DNA of 64,000 nt from Halomarina pelagica (GTDB lineage: Archaea; Halobacteriota; Halobacteria; Halobacteriales; Haloarculaceae), in contig NZ_CP100459.1 of the NCBI RefSeq assembly GCF_024228315.1, forward strand, positions 31,861-95,860, in the 5' to 3' direction. Numbering within the stretch: the first letter of the stretch is position 1; each line of letters begins with the position of its first letter. Shown here piece after piece: positions 9,353 to 18,784 of this stretch. The translations under genes and the position numbers were made by a program. The notes beneath the pieces were generated by a model. The model saw only the letters and a list, made by a program, of their open reading frames with translations, was not told the DNA's origin and searched no databases.

Positions 9353-9566
9353 TGTCAGCGGGCAGACTCGTGGTCCTCCCCGCCTCCGATGTGCACCGTC
9401 ACGAGCGACGGCGCGTGTCGGCGGGGAGATCCGTAGCCCTCCCCGCCTCCGGTGATCCCTCGCGCCGAGACGCTCGGGAGCGTCGGCGGGGAGATCCGTG
9501 GCCCTCCCCGCCTCCGGCGTACGTCCGCCACGGGAGGCGGACGGTGGTCGGCGGGGAGATCCGCGC
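9353..9566 (-). repeat. Tandem 65-bp hairpin units directly after the glmS stop codon
   Basis: About three 65-bp units lie between the glmS stop (9567) and the winged-helix gene. Each has a strong stem GGCGGGGAG/CTCCCCGCC with a 10-nt loop (9420-9428/9439-9447 and 9485-9493/9504-9512; a left arm alone at 9550-9558; a right arm alone at 9376-9384). Between the large stems sit small ones whose sequence varies but whose pairing is kept: 9396-9400/9407-9411, 9469-9474/9479-9484 and 9522-9529/9536-9543. May terminate or stabilise the glmS transcript. Confidence 0.75.
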
Positions 9567-11384
9567 TCACTCCACGGTGACGCTCTTCGCCAGGTTGCGC
9601 GGCTTGTCGATCGGTCGCCCGAGGAGGTCTGCGGCGTGGTAGGCGACGAGCTGGAGCTGGACGTTCGCGAGGATGCCGGCGGCCTCCGGCTCCGTCTCCG
9701 GGATCTCGAGGACGTAGTCGGCGAACGAGGCCGCGGCCGCGTGGCGCGGCGTGGCGACGACGATGACGGGCGCGCCGCGCGCCTGGACCTCCTTCAGGTT
9801 GTTCAGCGTCTTCGTCTCGTCGTCGTCGGTCAGGATCCCGAAGATCGGCGTCTCGGGCGTGACGAGCGCGAGCGGCCCGTGTTTCAGCTCCGACGCGGCG
9901 AAGCCCTCCGCGTGCTCGTAGCTGATCTCCTTCATCTTCAGGGCCCCCTCAAGCGCCACGGCGTAGGCGGGTCCGCGGCCGATGAAGAAGTACCCGTCAC
10001 AGCCGTAGAGCGCCTCCGCGACCTCGCGGGCGGCCGTGTCGTCGAGCAGGTGCTGAACGTTACCCGGGAGTTCCGAGAGCGCGGACAGCACGTCGCGCGC
10101 ACCGGCGCTCGCCACGCCCGTCATGTCGCTCGCGATGCGTTCGCTCAACAGCGTCAGCGCGGCGACCTGCGAACTGAACGTCTTGGTGGCGGCGACGCCG
10201 ATCTCCGGCCCCGCGCGGATGAACAGTTCGTCGTCGCACTCGCGGGTGACGCTCGACCCGACGACGTTCGTGACCGCGAGCGTCCGCGCCCCCGCGTCGC
10301 GGGCGCGACGGAGCGCGTTGAGCGTGTCTGCGGTCTCACCGCTCTGGGTGACCGCGACCACCAGCGTGCGCTCGTCGGCGGGCGGCGGACAGTCCGCGTA
10401 CTCCCCCGCCATGTACGCGTTCGCCGGGACGCCGTGAGCGGTGAGCACCGACGCGGCGTACATCCCGGCGTGGTGGGAGGTCCCCATGGCGATGAACTGC
10501 ACCTGCCGGACGTCGTCGAACGTCCCGGGCGGGAACTCGGGGAGGTCGACCTTCCCCGCGAGCGCGTCGATGCGACCGTGGAGGGTCTGACGGAGCGATT
10601 CGGGCTGTTCGTTGATCTCCTTCAGCATGTAGTGTGGGTACCCCGACTTCCCCGCCGCCTCGGGCTCCCAGTCGACGGTCTCGACCGACCGGTTCACCGG
10701 CACCCCGTTCGGGTCGGTGATCTCGTACCCCTCGGGACGGACGACGACGACGTCCGTATCCTCAAGGTAGACGACCTCGTCCGTGTACTCTCGGAACGCG
10801 GGGACGTCGCTCGCCAGGAAGTAGCGACCGTCGGCCCGCCCGAGCACGAGCGGCGAACCGTTGCGCGTCGCGTAGACGACGTCCTCGCCGTCGATCAAAC
10901 AGGCGACGGCGTAGCTCCCGTCTAAGCGGTCGATGGCCGCCCGGAAGGCGTCGATCGGCGACCGGCCGCCCTCGAGTTCCGACTCGATGAGATGCGGGAC
11001 GACCTCCGTGTCGGTGTCGCTCTCGAACTCGTGGCCCTCGGCCGCGAGTTCCGCGCGGAGCCGGTCGTAGTTGTCGATGATGCCGTTGTGGACGACCGCG
11101 ATGCGCCCCGAACAGTCCGTGTGGGGGTGGGCGTTCTCGTCGGTCGGCGGGCCGTGGGTCGACCAGCGGGTGTGCCCGATCCCGATAGTCCCGGTCGGCC
11201 GCTCGCTCCCGACCGCCTCGCGCAGTTGCGCGAGTTCGCCCTCGCGCTTGATGACCTCCAGACCGCGCCCGTTCTTGATCGCGATACCCGCGGAATCGTA
11301 TCCCCGATATTCGAGGTTCGACAACCCAGTCAGGAGACCGCCGACGGCGTCGTCGGTCCCGACGTACGCGGTGATCCCGCACAT
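9567..11384 (-). CDS. glmS: Glutamine--fructose-6-phosphate aminotransferase (isomerizing)
   Basis: 605 residues beginning MCGITAYVG, so Cys2 becomes the N-terminal nucleophile of the class II glutaminase; this fixes the start at 11384 rather than 11429. The glutaminase domain (1-240) contains YRGYDSAGIA and the GHTRWSTHG motif; two SIS domains follow, and the C-terminus KPRNLAKSVTVE is diagnostic. Makes glucosamine-6-phosphate from fructose-6-phosphate and glutamine, the entry to UDP-GlcNAc for surface glycans, matching the neighbouring sugar genes. A tandem hairpin array lies just past its stop codon. No glmS ribozyme is evident upstream. Confidence 0.96.
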   Translation of the reverse strand: MCGITAYVGTDDAVGGLLTGLSNLEYRGYDSAGIAIKNGRGLEVIKREGELAQLREAVGSERPTGTIGIGHTRWSTHGPPTDENAHPHTDCSGRIAVVHNGIIDNYDRLRAELAAEGHEFESDTDTEVVPHLIESELEGGRSPIDAFRAAIDRLDGSYAVACLIDGEDVVYATRNGSPLVLGRADGRYFLASDVPAFREYTDEVVYLEDTDVVVVRPEGYEITDPNGVPVNRSVETVDWEPEAAGKSGYPHYMLKEINEQPESLRQTLHGRIDALAGKVDLPEFPPGTFDDVRQVQFIAMGTSHHAGMYAASVLTAHGVPANAYMAGEYADCPPPADERTLVVAVTQSGETADTLNALRRARDAGARTLAVTNVVGSSVTRECDDELFIRAGPEIGVAATKTFSSQVAALTLLSERIASDMTGVASAGARDVLSALSELPGNVQHLLDDTAAREVAEALYGCDGYFFIGRGPAYAVALEGALKMKEISYEHAEGFAASELKHGPLALVTPETPIFGILTDDDETKTLNNLKEVQARGAPVIVVATPRHAAAASFADYVLEIPETEPEAAGILANVQLQLVAYHAADLLGRPIDKPRNLAKSVTVE

Positions 11385-11740
11385 CAGCAGTTCACCTCTC
11401 GGAGGTCTACGACGGACTTCACCACGCACCGATGGTCGATAGCACGAGTGCTCACGCTTGATTCTTGCATATGTCTGTTTATTATTTTTGTTGTTTACTA
11501 TTTTGTATTAAAAATCGGCGAAACGACGTTCGTGGCCGCGACCTCCCGTGATCGTCGACGTTCTCCACCGCCTGACAGCCATATGTCCACGGCACATTGT
11601 CTGGTTGTAGCAGACGGGCGACTGCCTTTGTTAAAAACAGGTTGTCGACGAACCGACGGGTACGCGGATCGAGTTAGGTACGTACTACGTCAGGTGTTCG
11701 AGGGTCGTTGACGGAGAGAAGACGTTGGTGCGAGGCCGAT
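11385..11740. other. Intergenic region with AT-rich glmS promoter
   Basis: No gene. A very AT-rich block (about 11460-11512, with TTTATTATTTTTG) stands out from the 65-70% GC surroundings and probably holds the minus-strand promoter of glmS with a leader of several tens of bases. The rest shows nothing recognisable. Confidence 0.5.
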
Positions 11741-12361
11741 TCAGGAGGCCGACGGGTCGGCGTCGAGTCGTTCGAGGGCCGAAGCCAGCCGCGAATCGTC
11801 GTCCCCTTCGACGTTCGCCCGGAACTGGTTCGCCGTAACGAGGAGGAGCGCCGCCGTGCTCACGAAGGTCCACACGAGCGGCTCGACGCCGCCGAGTACG
11901 GGGGCACCGAGGGTGGCCCCCGAGACGAGCACGCCGATCGCCAGTCCGAGGTAGAGATTGCCCTTCGGTGCCGAGGCCGGGGAGGTCGTCCGCTCCGTGA
12001 GGTATGGCGTCAACTCGTCTGCCACCTCGCGGAGTTCGATGGTTCCCCGGTGCTTGTCGAAGTCGACGATCTCCGCGTCGTCCATCTTCGGGAGGTGACA
12101 CTGGTAGAGTCCGATGTACACGCGCTTGCGCTGCGCCGAGGAGAGGGCGTTCACCTCGATTCCGTTCTCCATCGCCGCGATGTGCTCCGCGAGTTCGCCG
12201 ATGTTGGCGGAGCCGTCGTGGTCCCAGAGGTACTTGAGGATGTCACGTCGGCGTCTGTTTTTGAGGATCTCGAAGACTGTATCGAGCGAGAGCTGTTCCA
12301 CCTCGGCGTCGTCCGTCGCCGTCGACGGCGCGTCCGGCGTCTGCAGTTGAGTTTGGCTCAT
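11741..12361 (-). CDS. Membrane-anchored DUF7344-type winged-helix protein
   Basis: 206 residues starting MSQTQLQTPD (ATG 12361; the longer frame is Pro/Arg-rich and unlikely). LDTVFEILKNRRRRDILKYL opens a winged helix of the haloarchaeal DUF7344 type; RVYIGLYQCHLPKMDDAEIVDFDKHRGTIEL is the wing region. Two hydrophobic helices follow (about 145-185, NLYLGLAIGVLVSGATLG and VWTFVSTAALLLVTA), so a DNA-binding domain is tethered to the membrane. A paralogue with the same layout is at 34317-34853. Regulatory target unknown. Confidence 0.82.
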   Translation of the reverse strand: MSQTQLQTPDAPSTATDDAEVEQLSLDTVFEILKNRRRRDILKYLWDHDGSANIGELAEHIAAMENGIEVNALSSAQRKRVYIGLYQCHLPKMDDAEIVDFDKHRGTIELREVADELTPYLTERTTSPASAPKGNLYLGLAIGVLVSGATLGAPVLGGVEPLVWTFVSTAALLLVTANQFRANVEGDDDSRLASALERLDADPSAS

Positions 12362-12926
12362 TGGATACCACCTGTGGCTGGTCGCAGCGCTGGCTGCACC
12401 TACCGGTCGTGTCGCGTGCCGAAACGGCAGCGACGAGATCGGAGAGATGTCCGCCGTATCCGAGCGTCCCGGATCCCTGTGGTCGGCGGACACGCGTGCA
12501 TCCCCACGATGCTGCGTCAGCGCTTCCAGTGTAATCTGTGAATGGCTTAATAAGTAACTGATTTATGCAGCCACTGCAAAACCGAGCGGATGCTTTGCAA
12601 AACGTGCGAAAACCGATACGGGGGTCTAGAGGTTTGGCTCGGCCGATCACGGATTGTTTTCCAGGCCGTATCGCCGAATTATAGGCGTGTCAGCGGTCCT
12701 CAGGCGTCATGCGTTCGTCAGACGTTATATACCCTCGACCAGGCGAGTGCCGGAGGTAGGCCGTTCTTCACGACGTGAGGGGGGGCGTTAGCGTGCAATT
12801 TTTGCGACTCGCTGTACGCCACCGTTTTCGGGACCCTCCCCGGGAAAAATCGCGCCACTGGCGAGCGATCGTTAATCGGCTGCTTCTTCCCCGACGAAGA
12901 CGCCGGGACGTTCTCCGGCTCCATCA
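12362..12926. other. Intergenic region, no gene seen
   Basis: 565 bp without a convincing gene. An AT-rich patch near 12540-12570 (CTTAATAAGTAACTGATTTA) is a likely promoter for the DUF7344 gene; TGCAAAAC occurs twice shortly after. A 62-codon open frame on the plus strand (12590-12778) has no haloarchaeal coding character. Confidence 0.4.
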
Positions 12927-13868
12927 TCAGGGCCGGAACCCGTCCGCGTCGCCGTCGATGAGCGCCGCGAGTCCGTCCTGAAGCCCGACCGACGGCTCGT
13001 AGCCGAGTTCCCGTCGCGCCTTCGAGATGTCGGCCCTGCTCGCTTCGATGTCCCCCGGCCGGGGATCGACGTGAGTGACGTCGCTCTCCCCGTCGGTGAG
13101 GTCGGCGACGAGTCGGGCGAGGTCCAGGATGCTCACGCTACGCCCCGTCCCGACGTTGTACGCCTCGCCCACGCGATCGGTCGTCGCGGCCAGCACGTTC
13201 GCGCGCACGACGTCGCTGACGTGAACGAAGTCCCGGATCTGTGAGCCGTCGCCCTCGACGGTGATCGGCTGTCCGCTACAGGCCTGTTCGAGGAACACGG
13301 TGATGACGCTGCTGTAGTCCGCGCAGGCCTGTCGGGGTCCGTAGACGTTGAAGTACCGCAGCGCGACGGTGTCCAGCCCGTAGAGGTCGTGGTACAGCCG
13401 CGCGTAGTGGTCGACGGCGAGTTTCTCGACGCCGTAGGGCGACGTCGGCGTCGTCGGCTCCTCCTCGGTGACGGGGATCGTCGTCGGGTTCCCGTAGATG
13501 GCGGTGCTCGAGGCGACGACCACCCGCGCGTCGGCTCGACGCGCCCGTTCGAGCAGGGTGAGCGCCCCCGTCGCGTTCACCCGGTGGCTCGCAACGGGGT
13601 CGTCCACCGAGCGCGTGACGCTCGCGTTCGCCGCCTCGTGAAAGACGAGGTCGACGTCGGCCATCGCCTCCGCGACGGTCGCCGGATCGCGGATGTCACC
13701 CTCTATCACCGTCGCGTCGGGGTGGACGTGAGCGCGCCGACCCGTCGAGAAGTCGTCGAGGACGCGCACCTCGTTGTCCTCGACGAGCGCGTCGACGAGG
13801 TGACTGCCGATGAACCCCGCTCCCCCCGTGACCAGCACGCGCCGACCGTCGACCGTCGCGGATGCCAT
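12927..13868 (-). CDS. UDP-glucose 4-epimerase-like NAD-dependent epimerase
   Basis: 313 residues from ATG 13868. Motifs in order: GGAGFIG (15-21), FHEAANASV, SSTAIYGNP, catalytic Y145/K149 in SPYGVEK, RYFNVYGPRQ and RDFVHVSDVV, the classical layout of GalE-type and RmlB-type extended SDRs. The C-terminal RRELGYEPSVGLQDGL is typical of UDP-sugar epimerases in archaea. Cytoplasmic supply of nucleotide sugars for glycan assembly. The substrate (Glc/Gal or GlcNAc/GalNAc) cannot be decided by eye. Confidence 0.9.
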   Translation of the reverse strand: MASATVDGRRVLVTGGAGFIGSHLVDALVEDNEVRVLDDFSTGRRAHVHPDATVIEGDIRDPATVAEAMADVDLVFHEAANASVTRSVDDPVASHRVNATGALTLLERARRADARVVVASSTAIYGNPTTIPVTEEEPTTPTSPYGVEKLAVDHYARLYHDLYGLDTVALRYFNVYGPRQACADYSSVITVFLEQACSGQPITVEGDGSQIRDFVHVSDVVRANVLAATTDRVGEAYNVGTGRSVSILDLARLVADLTDGESDVTHVDPRPGDIEASRADISKARRELGYEPSVGLQDGLAALIDGDADGFRP

Positions 13869-14180
13869 ACCACCGCTTTGGGTTCCGACCACGTATGGTT
13901 ATTCGTGTACTATCGTGACATACCCCGCGCTCGGCGGCGTGACCGTCACGCGCGACGGCCGGTGTTCGAACCGGGTACACTCCGCTCGAACGCGCCGACG
14001 GCGACGGCTCGGCGGTCGTTACGGGACTCCTACCGACGGCGTCAGTCGCGTTCGTCGACCTCCCGACGACGCTGACCGATCGCGCCGTCCCGCGGACCGC
14101 CGCGCGACCGGTCGGCCGAACGGACGGTCACGTGCCGGTAGGCGAGTCATTACAACGGACGAGGGAGTCGATCGACGGGT
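13869..14180. other. Divergent promoter region
   Basis: 312 bp between the divergently transcribed epimerase and VCBS-repeat genes. No further gene or clear regulatory repeat seen. Confidence 0.4.
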
Positions 14181-15326
14181 ATGCACTTCCGGCACGAGCG
14201 AATCGACTCGCGCCCTCCCTGTGGCCGGTTGAGTACCTGCTTCACCACCGATCTGACCGGAAACGGCCGGCCCGACGTCATCGTCAGCGGGATGGGCCGC
14301 TACCCGACGGTCTCGCTCAACGGCACCGAGATCAAACTCCGGCTCCTGCCGGGGATCGGCTCGCTCCTCCCCCGCTTCGAGACGGACGTCTTCTGGTACG
14401 AGAACCCCGGCTGGGAGCGCCACACCCTCGCCGCGGAGAAGGACCTCCACCTCGACGTCGGCGGTACCCTCCACGACGTGGACGGCGACGGCCGCGTCGA
14501 CCTGATCGTCGGCCAGGGGTACGGCCACGGCGACGTCTACTGGTACCGCCAGCCGGAGGACCCCCGCGATCCGTGGGAGCAGCACCTGCTCACCGACCGC
14601 TTCCAGAAGTACCACGACTTCGCGGTCGGCGACGTGGACGACGACGGCGAGCCCGAGATCGTCGGCCTCTCCCAGGAGGCCGCCACCGTCTTCTACTTCG
14701 ACGTCCCCGCGGACCCGACCGTCGAGCCGTGGCCCGACCGGTACTGCCACGTCGTCGACCGCGACCGCTCGGTCGAGGGCGTCCACGTCGGCGACGTGGA
14801 CGGCGACGGCCGCACCGAGATCGTCGCCGGAACGGGCATCTACCACCGCGGCGACGACGGCTCGTGGGACCGCGAGTCCGTCGTCGAGGGATGGGACGAC
14901 GTGCGCGTGGCGGTGGCCGACCTCGACGGCGACGGCGAGGACGAGATCGTCCTCGCGGAGGGCGACTCGCCCATCTACGGCACCCACCCCGCCCAGATCG
15001 CGTGGTTCGACGGGCCGGACTGGACGCCGCACGTCCTCCGCGACGACATGTACTGCCCGCACAGCCTCCAGGTCGGCGACCTGACGGGCGACGGACGACC
15101 GGACATCTACGTCGGGGAGATGGGTCTGGGCGAGAACGGCGATCCCGAACACGTCGTGTTCAGGAACCGCGGCGACGGCGCGTTCGAGGAGGTCGTCGTC
15201 GAGCGCGGCGTGCCGACCCACGAGGCGAAACTCGCCGATATGAACGGCGACGGCCGACTCGACGTCGTCGGGAAGTCCTACGGACCGACCCACCACGTCG
15301 ACGTCTGGTACAACGAAATCGAGTGA
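14181..15326 (+). CDS. VCBS/FG-GAP repeat beta-propeller protein without signal peptide
   Basis: 381 residues. At least six repeats carrying calcium-loop motifs: DLTGNGRPDVIV, DVDGDGRVDLIVG, DVDDDGEPEIVG, DVDGDGRTEIVAG, DLDGDGEDEIVLA, DLTGDGRPDIYVG and DMNGDGRLDVVG, spaced about 50 residues apart, which predicts a seven-bladed FG-GAP/VCBS propeller. The N-terminus (MHFRHERIDSRPP) has no Tat or Sec signal, which is odd because such proteins are usually extracellular. May bind ligands or carbohydrate; role unknown. Divergent from the UDP-sugar epimerase. Confidence 0.85.
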   Translation: MHFRHERIDSRPPCGRLSTCFTTDLTGNGRPDVIVSGMGRYPTVSLNGTEIKLRLLPGIGSLLPRFETDVFWYENPGWERHTLAAEKDLHLDVGGTLHDVDGDGRVDLIVGQGYGHGDVYWYRQPEDPRDPWEQHLLTDRFQKYHDFAVGDVDDDGEPEIVGLSQEAATVFYFDVPADPTVEPWPDRYCHVVDRDRSVEGVHVGDVDGDGRTEIVAGTGIYHRGDDGSWDRESVVEGWDDVRVAVADLDGDGEDEIVLAEGDSPIYGTHPAQIAWFDGPDWTPHVLRDDMYCPHSLQVGDLTGDGRPDIYVGEMGLGENGDPEHVVFRNRGDGAFEEVVVERGVPTHEAKLADMNGDGRLDVVGKSYGPTHHVDVWYNEIE

Positions 15327-15535
15327 CGGCACGCGGGCGAACGCCGATCGGACGAATCTGGCATCAAAACTGTACGAACCAGCCAAAACGTACTACTTGT
15401 CAAAACCATCTGAACTATACAGGCCATCAGAAACATACGAACTCCCACCGTCACGTCGCTCTCTCCCCGTCGACGGGGTCGGCTGCGTGTCGAGACGAAG
15501 GCCTGACGCGTCTTGGAAGGCTGACGCTGAGGTCC

Positions 15536-15844
15536 TCACACGAGAACGCTCGCCGCTTTTCGGAGGAAGACGGCGAATAGAACCGCTGCGAGGTAAAACA
15601 GTACCGCCGCAGCGACGTACAGCGCTGGATGTGTCGCGGGGAGCTGTAGCGTATAGTGATTAACGAGGTTGACAGCCACGAGTAGTAGATATCCGGGGAT
15701 TGCGAGGGTCTGAATGACGCTCAGGAGGATGGACTCACGCGGGATATCGAACGCAATGACGACCCAAACGGGGCTCAGGAGAGCGAGCGCCACCCACACT
15801 GTCCGGTGAGTGAACGTCCGCCTTACGCGGGCAGTAGTCGTCAT
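15536..15844 (-). CDS. Small membrane protein with three hydrophobic helices
   Basis: 102 residues from ATG 15844 (MTTTARVRRTF); ATG 15868 (MRIVVRTG) is an alternative adding 8 residues. Hydrophobic helices at about 15-33, 40-60 and 72-95. Polar N-terminus with several Arg, consistent with an inside orientation. No family recognised. Convergent with the VCBS gene. Confidence 0.55.
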   Translation of the reverse strand: MTTTARVRRTFTHRTVWVALALLSPVWVVIAFDIPRESILLSVIQTLAIPGYLLLVAVNLVNHYTLQLPATHPALYVAAAVLFYLAAVLFAVFLRKAASVLV

Positions 15845-16097
15845 GCCTGTTCGGACAACTATTCTCATCCAACGATAATGAGTTTTGTGTAAACAGAGTC
15901 CTATCGGATAGAATACGCCACGACGACCGTACTGCGATAACTGATCGACGCTCGTAGCGGTAGGCCATCGGCGGCGGTGACGGAGACGCCACGCTCGATC
16001 TCCCCTAACCGTCGCGCGCGGAACCTTCGATTCGGCGATCCCCCACCCCGCGCCCGCGCGCCGCACGCCTTTGCGGCCGCGGGACCAAGGTCGGGCG

Positions 16098-17033
16098 ATG
16101 ACCGAGTACGTCTTCTACGGCGGGAAGGGCGGCGTGGGAAAGACCTCGTGCGCCGCCGCGACGGGGCTCGACCTCGCCGGCGGCGGGGCGCGCACGCTGG
16201 TCGTCTCGACGGACCCCGCCCACTCCCTCGGGGACAGCCTGGAGACCGAGTTGAGCGGCGAGCCGACGCGCGTGGCGGAGAACCTCTGGGCCGTCGAGGC
16301 CGACCCCGAGGCGGGCCAGGAGACCTACCGCGGGATCGTCTCGGTACTCGCGGCGGAGTTCCGGGAGGCGGGCGTCAGGCTCGACGACGAGGACGTCGAG
16401 CGGCTGTTCGCGGCCGGGTTCGTGCCGGGGAGCGACGAGATCGCCGCCCTCGAGTTCATCGGGGAGTACGCGGACGCCGAGGGGTGGGACTACGTGGTGT
16501 TCGACACCGCGCCGACGGGCCACACCCTCCGGTTGCTGGCCCTGCCCGACGTGCTGCGCGAGTCGCTCTCGACCGTCGGGAAGGTGCGGGGACAGCTCCG
16601 ACGGCTGGTCGCCTCGGCGCGGAGCGTGGTGTTCGGTCCGGCGGCGCTCCTCCGTCCCGACCGCGAGCCGGACGAGGTCGACGCGCTGCGCGAGCGGATG
16701 GAGCGCGTCGCCGCGCTCCTCCGCGACCCGGAGCGGACTGACTTCCGGGTCGTGTTGCTCCCCGAGACGCTCGCCATCGAGGAGACCCGACGGCTCGTAG
16801 AGCGCCTCCGCGAGTTCGACGTCCCGGTCGACACGCTCCTCGTGAACCGCGTGCTGGAGGACGTAGACGAGGACTGCGACCGGTGCGCGGCGCGGAGGGC
16901 GCGCCACGAGCGACGGCTCGAACGCGTCCGGGAGACCTTCCCCGACTGCTCCGTCCAGGTGGTACCCGAACTCGACGGCGAGGCCTACGGCCGGGACGCG
17001 CTCTCCCGCCTCGCGGGGCGGATCGACGCCTGA
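16098..17033 (+). CDS. ArsA/Get3-family P-loop ATPase
   Basis: 311 residues. Deviant Walker A GGKGGVGKT (8-16), VVSTDPAHSLGDSL switch I region, and FDTAPTGHTLRLL switch II. A CxxC pair at 260-263 (DCDRC) is the zinc-binding dimer motif of Get3/TRC40-type targeting factors. The family inserts tail-anchored proteins or energises arsenite export; the single ATPase domain and CxxC favour the Get3-like role. No ars transporter is adjacent. ATG at 16098 starts exactly at the conserved strand. Downstream MFS gene follows after 64 bp. Confidence 0.9.
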   Translation: MTEYVFYGGKGGVGKTSCAAATGLDLAGGGARTLVVSTDPAHSLGDSLETELSGEPTRVAENLWAVEADPEAGQETYRGIVSVLAAEFREAGVRLDDEDVERLFAAGFVPGSDEIAALEFIGEYADAEGWDYVVFDTAPTGHTLRLLALPDVLRESLSTVGKVRGQLRRLVASARSVVFGPAALLRPDREPDEVDALRERMERVAALLRDPERTDFRVVLLPETLAIEETRRLVERLREFDVPVDTLLVNRVLEDVDEDCDRCAARRARHERRLERVRETFPDCSVQVVPELDGEAYGRDALSRLAGRIDA

Positions 17034-17097
17034 TTGCCCGATCGTCCGCGACCGCCGATTGCACAACCGTTAGGTCGTTCTCGCCGCTCTAGATGGT

Positions 17098-18450
17098 ATG
17101 AGCGCGCCGCGCGCGGCGACGGCCACGGGTGCGATCCGATCCCCCCGCCGCGCCGTCGCGACCGTCGTCGCCATCGTCTTCGTCGACCTGCTCGGGTTCG
17201 GCGTCGTCATCCCCATCCTCCCGTTCTACGTCCGGAGCTTCGGCGTGAGCGACGTCTTCATCGGCCTGCTCGCGGCCTCCTACTCGCTCATGCAGTTCGG
17301 TTTCGCGCCCGTCCTCGGTCGCGTCTCCGACGAGCGCGGGCGGCGGCCGGTGATTCTGCTCTCGCTCGCGGGGAGCGCCGTCGCGTGGACGGTCTTCGGC
17401 CTCGCGGGCGAGGCGGAGGCGGTCCTCGGCGTCGCCGGGGCCGTCGCCACGCTGTTCTGCTCGCGCATGCTCGCCGGGGCGATGGGCGGGAACATCGCCG
17501 CCGCGCAGGCGTACGTCGCCGACGTCACCCCCCGCGAGCGGCGGGCGGGGGCGCTGGGACTGATCGGCGCGTCGTTCGCCCTCGGGTTCATCTTCGGTCC
17601 CGCGATCGGCGGCGCGTTCGCCAGCGACCCCGTCGTCGCGGCCGCGGACCGCCTCCTCCCGGCGTTCGTCCCCACGACGCGCTTCTCGCTGCCGAGCTTC
17701 GCCGCCGCCGGTCTGAGCCTCACCAGCCTCGTCCTCGCGGTCCTCTTCCTCGAGGAAACGGAACGCACGCGGACGGCGACCCGCGGCGGGACGTTCGTCG
17801 CGCAGTTCCGCGAGGCGCTCTCGACGTCCGGTCTCCGGGACCTCGTGGTCGCGTTCTTCCTCGTCTCCCTCGCCTTCTCGGGCGTCCAGGTGATGTTCAT
17901 CCCCTTCGTCGCGGACGTCTACGGCTACGACGCCTCGCAGGCGGCCGCGCTGCTGACGTACGTCGGCGTCCTCGGCGTCGTCAACCAGGGCGTGCTCGTG
18001 GGTCGGCTCTCGCGGCGCTACGACGACCGGTCGCTCGCGCTCGTCGGCGCGGGCGTCCTCGCGCTCGCGCTGGCGGGCATCCCGAGCGCGCCCGCCCTCG
18101 GTCGCGCGCTCTTCGGCGGACTCACACCGGAGGGACTGGTGTCGCTGACGCCCGAACTGGTGGCGCTCCTGGTCGTCCTCGCCTGCCTCTCGTTCGGTAA
18201 CGGCCTGCTCAACGTCTCGCTCGCCACGCTCGTCTCGACGAGTACGGGAGAGGAGTCACAGGGCAGCGCCTTCGGCGTGACCCAGGGCGCGGCGAGCCTC
18301 GGCCGGACGGTCGGACCGCCCGCGATGGCGCTGCTGTACGCCGCCGTCGCCGTCTGGTCGCCGTTCGTCGTCGGGGCCGCGCTGGTCGTTCCGACCGTGG
18401 CCCTCCTGGTACGAGTAGCGAGAGGACCGACGACGACCACCACGGGCTGA
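17098..18450 (+). CDS. MFS transporter, TCR/Tet-like drug exporter
   Basis: 450 residues with 12 predicted transmembrane helices. Early signature VDLLGFGVVIPILPFYVRSFG (residues 30-49) and loop 2-3 motif A GRVSDERGRRPV (74-85) are those of the tetracycline/multidrug H+ antiporter branch (TetA-like). Long central loop after helix 6 (TERTRTATRGG). Located in the cytoplasmic membrane; substrate unknown. Same strand as the Get3-like gene. Confidence 0.88.
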   Translation: MSAPRAATATGAIRSPRRAVATVVAIVFVDLLGFGVVIPILPFYVRSFGVSDVFIGLLAASYSLMQFGFAPVLGRVSDERGRRPVILLSLAGSAVAWTVFGLAGEAEAVLGVAGAVATLFCSRMLAGAMGGNIAAAQAYVADVTPRERRAGALGLIGASFALGFIFGPAIGGAFASDPVVAAADRLLPAFVPTTRFSLPSFAAAGLSLTSLVLAVLFLEETERTRTATRGGTFVAQFREALSTSGLRDLVVAFFLVSLAFSGVQVMFIPFVADVYGYDASQAAALLTYVGVLGVVNQGVLVGRLSRRYDDRSLALVGAGVLALALAGIPSAPALGRALFGGLTPEGLVSLTPELVALLVVLACLSFGNGLLNVSLATLVSTSTGEESQGSAFGVTQGAASLGRTVGPPAMALLYAAVAVWSPFVVGAALVVPTVALLVRVARGPTTTTTG

Positions 18451-18784
18451 TCGGAGGAGGGCCGAAGCGGGGCGAATCCCCCCGGTGCGAACGATGGGAC
18501 GCGCCGGGGTCGGACTCGTCGTCAGCGGTGGGCGACGGTCGGGTCGGTAGGGCCGTCTCGGTCGACCACCGACGCCTGCTATAACTGTCGTTATCCTCCT
18601 ACTAACAGTTTTCCGTCGGCGCTCGTCGACGGAAACGGTGCGTTATCCGTCACGATCGGCGTTCGGCGGCCGCTCGTCGATCCACGGGAACCGGAACGAC
18701 CGCGGTGAGGGACGTCGGCGGCGGTCCGAGGGGACCGGCGGAGAGACAGGTCTATACGTCTCCTTCGAGGACTGTCGACCGGAG
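18451..18784. other. Intergenic region with leaderless promoter
   Basis: No gene. TCTATACG at 18751-18758 lies about 30 bp before the ATG at 18785 and fits a TATA box for a leaderless transcript. ATAAC-TGTC-GTTAT near 18581-18594 is a short inverted repeat of unknown use. Confidence 0.4.

Noticed and set aside
9353..9566. CRISPR array
   Set aside because: 65-bp units with palindromic large stems and no unique spacers; the small stems keep pairing, so it is a structural repeat and not CRISPR.
9567..11384. glmS-type ribozyme at the glmS 5' side
   Set aside because: No ribozyme core seen upstream of the start at 11384; those ribozymes are bacterial. The hairpins are at the 3' side.
12590..12778. 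62-codon plus-strand ORF beginning MLCKTCENRYGG
   Set aside because: One CxxC only, no haloarchaeal third-position GC bias, AT-rich surroundings; looks non-coding.
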